Assembly (NCBI GenBank): GCA_038131695.1
Contig: JAYPQA010000010.1
Span: 1 to 64,000 of the forward strand
Direction: 5' to 3'
DNA length: 64,000 bases
From: JADHLK01 sp038131695
GTDB lineage: Bacteria > Pseudomonadota > Alphaproteobacteria > Puniceispirillales > Puniceispirillaceae
This document shows, piece after piece, positions 61,232-64,000 of the stretch. Made by a program: the position numbers and the translations under genes. The notes below the pieces were generated by a model, which saw nothing but the letters and a program-made list of their open reading frames with translations, was not told the origin of the DNA and ran no database searches. How positions within the stretch are numbered: the stretch's first letter is position 1; every line of letters begins with the position of its first letter.

Positions 61232-64000
61232 GCAGAAAACCGGATATGCGCCTGCACCCGGCGCTGGCTGAGACGGCCCGCATTGACCGCGACCAGCCTG
61301 TGCGCTTCGCATTTGATGGCCGCGATTACACGGGCTTTGCCGGGGATACGCTGGCCTCAGCCTTGCTGGCCAATGGGGTGCATTTGACCGGGCGGTCTTT
61401 CAAATATCACCGCCCGCGCGGCATTATGGCAGCCGGGGTGGAAGACCCCAGCGCGCTGGTCCGCGCCGGTGAGGGCGCCCGGGCTGAGCCGAATTTGCGC
61501 GCCAGCCAGCTGGCCCTCTATGACGGGCTGACCGCCGAATCGCAAAATCGCTTCCCCTCGCTGAAATTTGATCTGGGCGCGGTGAACAGCCTGCTGGGCC
61601 GCTTTTTCCCGGCGGGTTTCTATTACAAGACCTTTATGTGGCCAGCCAGTTTCTGGATGCTGTATGAGCATTTCATCCGCCGCGCCGCCGGGCTGGGCCG
61701 CGCCGCAGACAGCCATGAAGACCCGGACCGGTATGAGCATTGCAACGCCCATTGCGATATTCTGGTGGCAGGCGGCGGGCCGACCGGGCTGCAGGCAGCC
61801 CTGGAGGCAGCAAAAACCGGCGCGCGCGTTATTCTGGCAGATGAGCAAGAAGAGCTGGGCGGCTGGCTGCTCAGCGCGCCGGAAATCAGCATAGAGGGCA
61901 TGGCGGCTGCAGACTGGGTGGCGGCCATGCTGGCTGAGCTGGCCCGCTATCCGGAGGTTACCCTTCTGCCGCGCAGCACCGTGTTCGGCTATATGGATCA
62001 TAATTATCTGACCATAGCTGAGCGGGTCTCTGACCATCTTGGCAAGCGGCCGGGCTGGATGGCGCGCCAGCGCCTGTGGAAGCTGCGGGCCGGGCAGGTG
62101 ATTCTGGCAACCGGGGCGCATGAGCGGCCGCTGGTTTTCGGCAATAATGATTTGCCCGGCGTGATGCTGTCTGCCTCGGTGCGCAGCTATCTTCACCGCT
62201 ATGGGGTGCTGGCCGGCAGGCGGGCGGTGATTGTCACCAATAATGATGACGGGCTGCTGACCGCGCTGGCCCTGCATCAGGCAGGCTGTTTTGTGCGGGC
62301 GATTGCCGATTTGCGGCCCGCTGCCTCAGGGGCGCTGGTGCGGGCGGTGCAGGCGGCCGGCATTTCCTATCTGCCCGGCCATGGCGTTACAGCTGCCAGG
62401 GGCAGGCTGCATATCGCCCAGGCCGAGCTGGCCCGGCTGGATAGTGAGGGCGCGCTGGTGCCGGGCAGCCAGCAGCTGGTGGATTGTGATTTGCTGGCCA
62501 TGTCGGGCGGCTGGACCCCGGCGGTGCATCTGCATTCACAAGCAGGGGGCAAGCTTAGCTGGGATCAGCGCAGCAGCTGTTTCAAGCCGGTCAGGAAAAC
62601 CGGACAGGCGATCAGCATCGGTGCGGCCAATGGCCAGTTTGATCTGGCCCGCGGGCTAAAGGAGGCCGGGCTGGCCGCCCGGCAAGCCGCAGAACAGCTG
62701 GGGCTGAAAGCAGCAGAGCCGCACGCCCCGGCAGTCAGCCAGCCGGCCCAGAGCTGGCAGCCGCATCCTGTCTGGCAGATGCCGGACGGCCTGCCCGCCG
62801 GGCAGGGGCCAAAGGCTTTTGTCGATTTTCAAAATGACGTCACGGCAGAGGATATCCGGCTGGCCGCGCGTGAGGGCTATCAGTCGGTTGAGCATGTCAA
62901 GCGCTATACCACCACCGGCATGGCCACTGATCAGGGCAAGACCAGCAATATCAATGCGCTGGGGATTTTGTCCGACAGTCTGGGGCGCGAGCTGGCCAGC
63001 ATCGGCACAACCACTTTCCGGATGCCCTATAGCCCGACCAGTATCGGCCTGATCGCCGGGCGCGATATCAAGGGTCTGTTTGATCCGGTGCGGTCCACCC
63101 GCATGGATGACTGGCACAAAAGGGCCGGGGCCAAATTTGAGCATGTCGGCCAATGGATGCGCGCCTGGTATTATCCAAAACCGGGCGAGAGCATGGAACA
63201 GGCGGTTAACCGGGAAGTTCTGGCCGCCCGCCAGAGCGCCGGGCTGCTGGATGCCTCTACCCTTGGCAAGATTGATGTGCGCGGGCCGGATGCGGCTGAA
63301 TTTCTGGATCGTGTCTATACCAATAAATTCTCCAATCTGGGGATAGGCCGCTGCCGCTACGGGCTGATGCTCAAAGAGGATGGGATGGTCATGGATGACG
63401 GGGTAACAACCCGTCTGGCAGAAGATCATTTCCACATGACCACCACAACCGGCGGGGCGGCGCGGGTGCTGGACTGGCTGGAGGAATTTTCCCAGACCGA
63501 ATGGCCGGAGCTGAAAGTCTGGTTCACTTCTGTGACCGAACAATGGGCGGTGGCTACCCTGTCCGGGCCAAAGGCACGCGCGATTCTGGCAGCTGCTGGC
63601 TGTGATCTGGACCTGTCAGATGAGGCGCTGCCTTTCATGGCGATGCAAGAAGGGTATGTCAGCGGCCTGCCGGCCCGGCTGTTCCGGATTTCCTTTACCG
63701 GTGAGCTGTCCTATGAAATCAATGTGCCGGCCCGCTATGGTCTGGCCTTGTGGACCCGCCTGATGGAGGCCGGGGAGGCTTTTGGCCTGACCCCCTATGG
63801 CACTGAGGCGATGCATGTCTTGCGGGCGGAAAAGGGCTTTATCATTGTCGGCCAGGAAACAGACGGAACCGTCACGCCGCTGGATCTGGGCATGGGCTGG
63901 ATTGTGTCCAGCAAAAAGCCTGATTTTATCGGCAAGCGGGCGCTGGCCAGAACCTCTATGGCGGACCAGACCCGCAAGCAGCTGGTGGGTCTGAAATCGC
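61228..64000 (+). CDS. soxA: Sarcosine oxidase subunit alpha, cut by the window end
   Basis: SoxA binds NAD and tetrahydrofolate and carries formaldehyde from SoxB onto folate as methylene-THF. From ATG 61228 about 924 codons are present. In order: a 2Fe-2S-like fold (FAFDGRDYTGFAGDTLASAL, GRSFKYHRPRGIM), the NAD-binding region with AHCDILVAGGGPTGLQAALE, and the C-terminal aminomethyltransferase (GCV_T) domain (KFSNLGIGRCRYGLMLKEDG, FRISFTGELSYEINVPARYG, LDLGMGWIV). The frame is clean up to the last base. A further soxG gene is expected just beyond 64 kb. Confidence 0.96.
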   Translation, partial: MSRKPDMRLHPALAETARIDRDQPVRFAFDGRDYTGFAGDTLASALLANGVHLTGRSFKYHRPRGIMAAGVEDPSALVRAGEGARAEPNLRASQLALYDGLTAESQNRFPSLKFDLGAVNSLLGRFFPAGFYYKTFMWPASFWMLYEHFIRRAAGLGRAADSHEDPDRYEHCNAHCDILVAGGGPTGLQAALEAAKTGARVILADEQEELGGWLLSAPEISIEGMAAADWVAAMLAELARYPEVTLLPRSTVFGYMDHNYLTIAERVSDHLGKRPGWMARQRLWKLRAGQVILATGAHERPLVFGNNDLPGVMLSASVRSYLHRYGVLAGRRAVIVTNNDDGLLTALALHQAGCFVRAIADLRPAASGALVRAVQAAGISYLPGHGVTAARGRLHIAQAELARLDSEGALVPGSQQLVDCDLLAMSGGWTPAVHLHSQAGGKLSWDQRSSCFKPVRKTGQAISIGAANGQFDLARGLKEAGLAARQAAEQLGLKAAEPHAPAVSQPAQSWQPHPVWQMPDGLPAGQGPKAFVDFQNDVTAEDIRLAAREGYQSVEHVKRYTTTGMATDQGKTSNINALGILSDSLGRELASIGTTTFRMPYSPTSIGLIAGRDIKGLFDPVRSTRMDDWHKRAGAKFEHVGQWMRAWYYPKPGESMEQAVNREVLAARQSAGLLDASTLGKIDVRGPDAAEFLDRVYTNKFSNLGIGRCRYGLMLKEDGMVMDDGVTTRLAEDHFHMTTTTGGAARVLDWLEEFSQTEWPELKVWFTSVTEQWAVATLSGPKARAILAAAGCDLDLSDEALPFMAMQEGYVSGLPARLFRISFTGELSYEINVPARYGLALWTRLMEAGEAFGLTPYGTEAMHVLRAEKGFIIVGQETDGTVTPLDLGMGWIVSSKKPDFIGKRALARTSMADQTRKQLVGLKS

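Noticed and set aside
1..64000. CRISPR arrays, rRNA genes and insertion sequences with inverted ends
   Set aside because: I looked for regularly spaced repeats, conserved rRNA stretches and transposase genes and saw none.

Overview
The window reads as a chromosomal segment of an alphaproteobacterium. The pointers are: a GTTC-N7-GTTC LexA box before imuA-imuB-dnaE2; an NDUFA12-type complex I subunit; a B12-dependent class II ribonucleotide reductase (nrdJ) behind paired NrdR boxes; DUF2155 next to mlaD; and a soxBDA sarcosine oxidase cluster. A marine, SAR116-like lineage would fit the gene mix and the sulfotransferases, but this is an impression, not something the sequence proves.

The window has two very different halves. 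From 1 to about 21 kb it is an accessory region in which most genes are broken. It opens with a Doc-type toxin whose antitoxin has lost its start, two small genes of unknown function (one with a nonsense codon), the tail of an XRE regulator and a shattered tyrosine recombinase (2481-3369). Next comes a surface-glycan locus made of two convergent sets. On the plus strand lie manC, gmd, an O-antigen polymerase, a wzx-like flippase, a sulfotransferase, an FkbM methyltransferase and a second GMD-like dehydratase. On the minus strand, read from 16.3 kb downwards, lie wzz, an O-antigen ligase, a WbaP/WcaJ-type sugar transferase, a two-domain methyltransferase and a GT4 glycosyltransferase. Only the flippase is an uninterrupted full-length frame. 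The block from about 4.9 to 14.1 kb is strikingly AT-rich. It ends at a sharp joint near 14.11 kb, where a GC-rich ligase gene is cut off inside its last conserved motif and runs into the sugar transferase.

A third accessory unit (about 16.75-20.86 kb) is bounded by a perfect 27-bp direct repeat taken from a tRNA-Met(CAT) gene. The 5' half of that tRNA lies at the right edge and the 3' half with its CCA at the left edge. Inside are a previously hidden 40-codon basic protein, and broken genes for a metallophosphoesterase, a choline/aminoglycoside-kinase-like phosphotransferase, a sulfotransferase and a large protein of a family I do not recognise.

From 21 to 64 kb the sequence is ordinary GC-rich core genome with tight gene packing. 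It holds a wrecked AsmA/YhdP-like gene, bcp, a DUF455 gene (one frameshift), prfB, a class A penicillin-binding protein, an N-acetylmuramoyl-L-alanine amidase, rne, an aminotransferase, an M48 protease with TPR-like tail, a DsbA-like protein, accB-accC-aat, DUF2155-mlaD, an NDUFA12-like gene and nrdJ with a clear terminator. It continues with a RidA homologue, a FemAB-like acyltransferase, clpS-clpA, a SPOR-containing D-Ala-D-Ala carboxypeptidase, the SOS mutagenesis operon imuA-imuB-dnaE2, a three-gene set of an M20 amidohydrolase and two tiny membrane proteins, and soxB (one frameshift)-soxD-soxA (cut by the window end).

The frameshifts are very uneven: about 18 kb of large core genes (rne, nrdJ, clpA, dnaE2, imuB) are clean, whereas the first 25 kb is riddled. 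Either the glycan island is truly decaying or the left end of the assembly is poor; the sequence alone cannot fully decide. I found no convincing new multi-gene defence or biosynthetic system. The best candidates for something undescribed are the unknown protein at 19.9-20.8 kb in the tRNA-bounded unit, the 40-aa Arg-rich protein beside it, and the overlapping membrane-protein pair at 57.7-58.1 kb.
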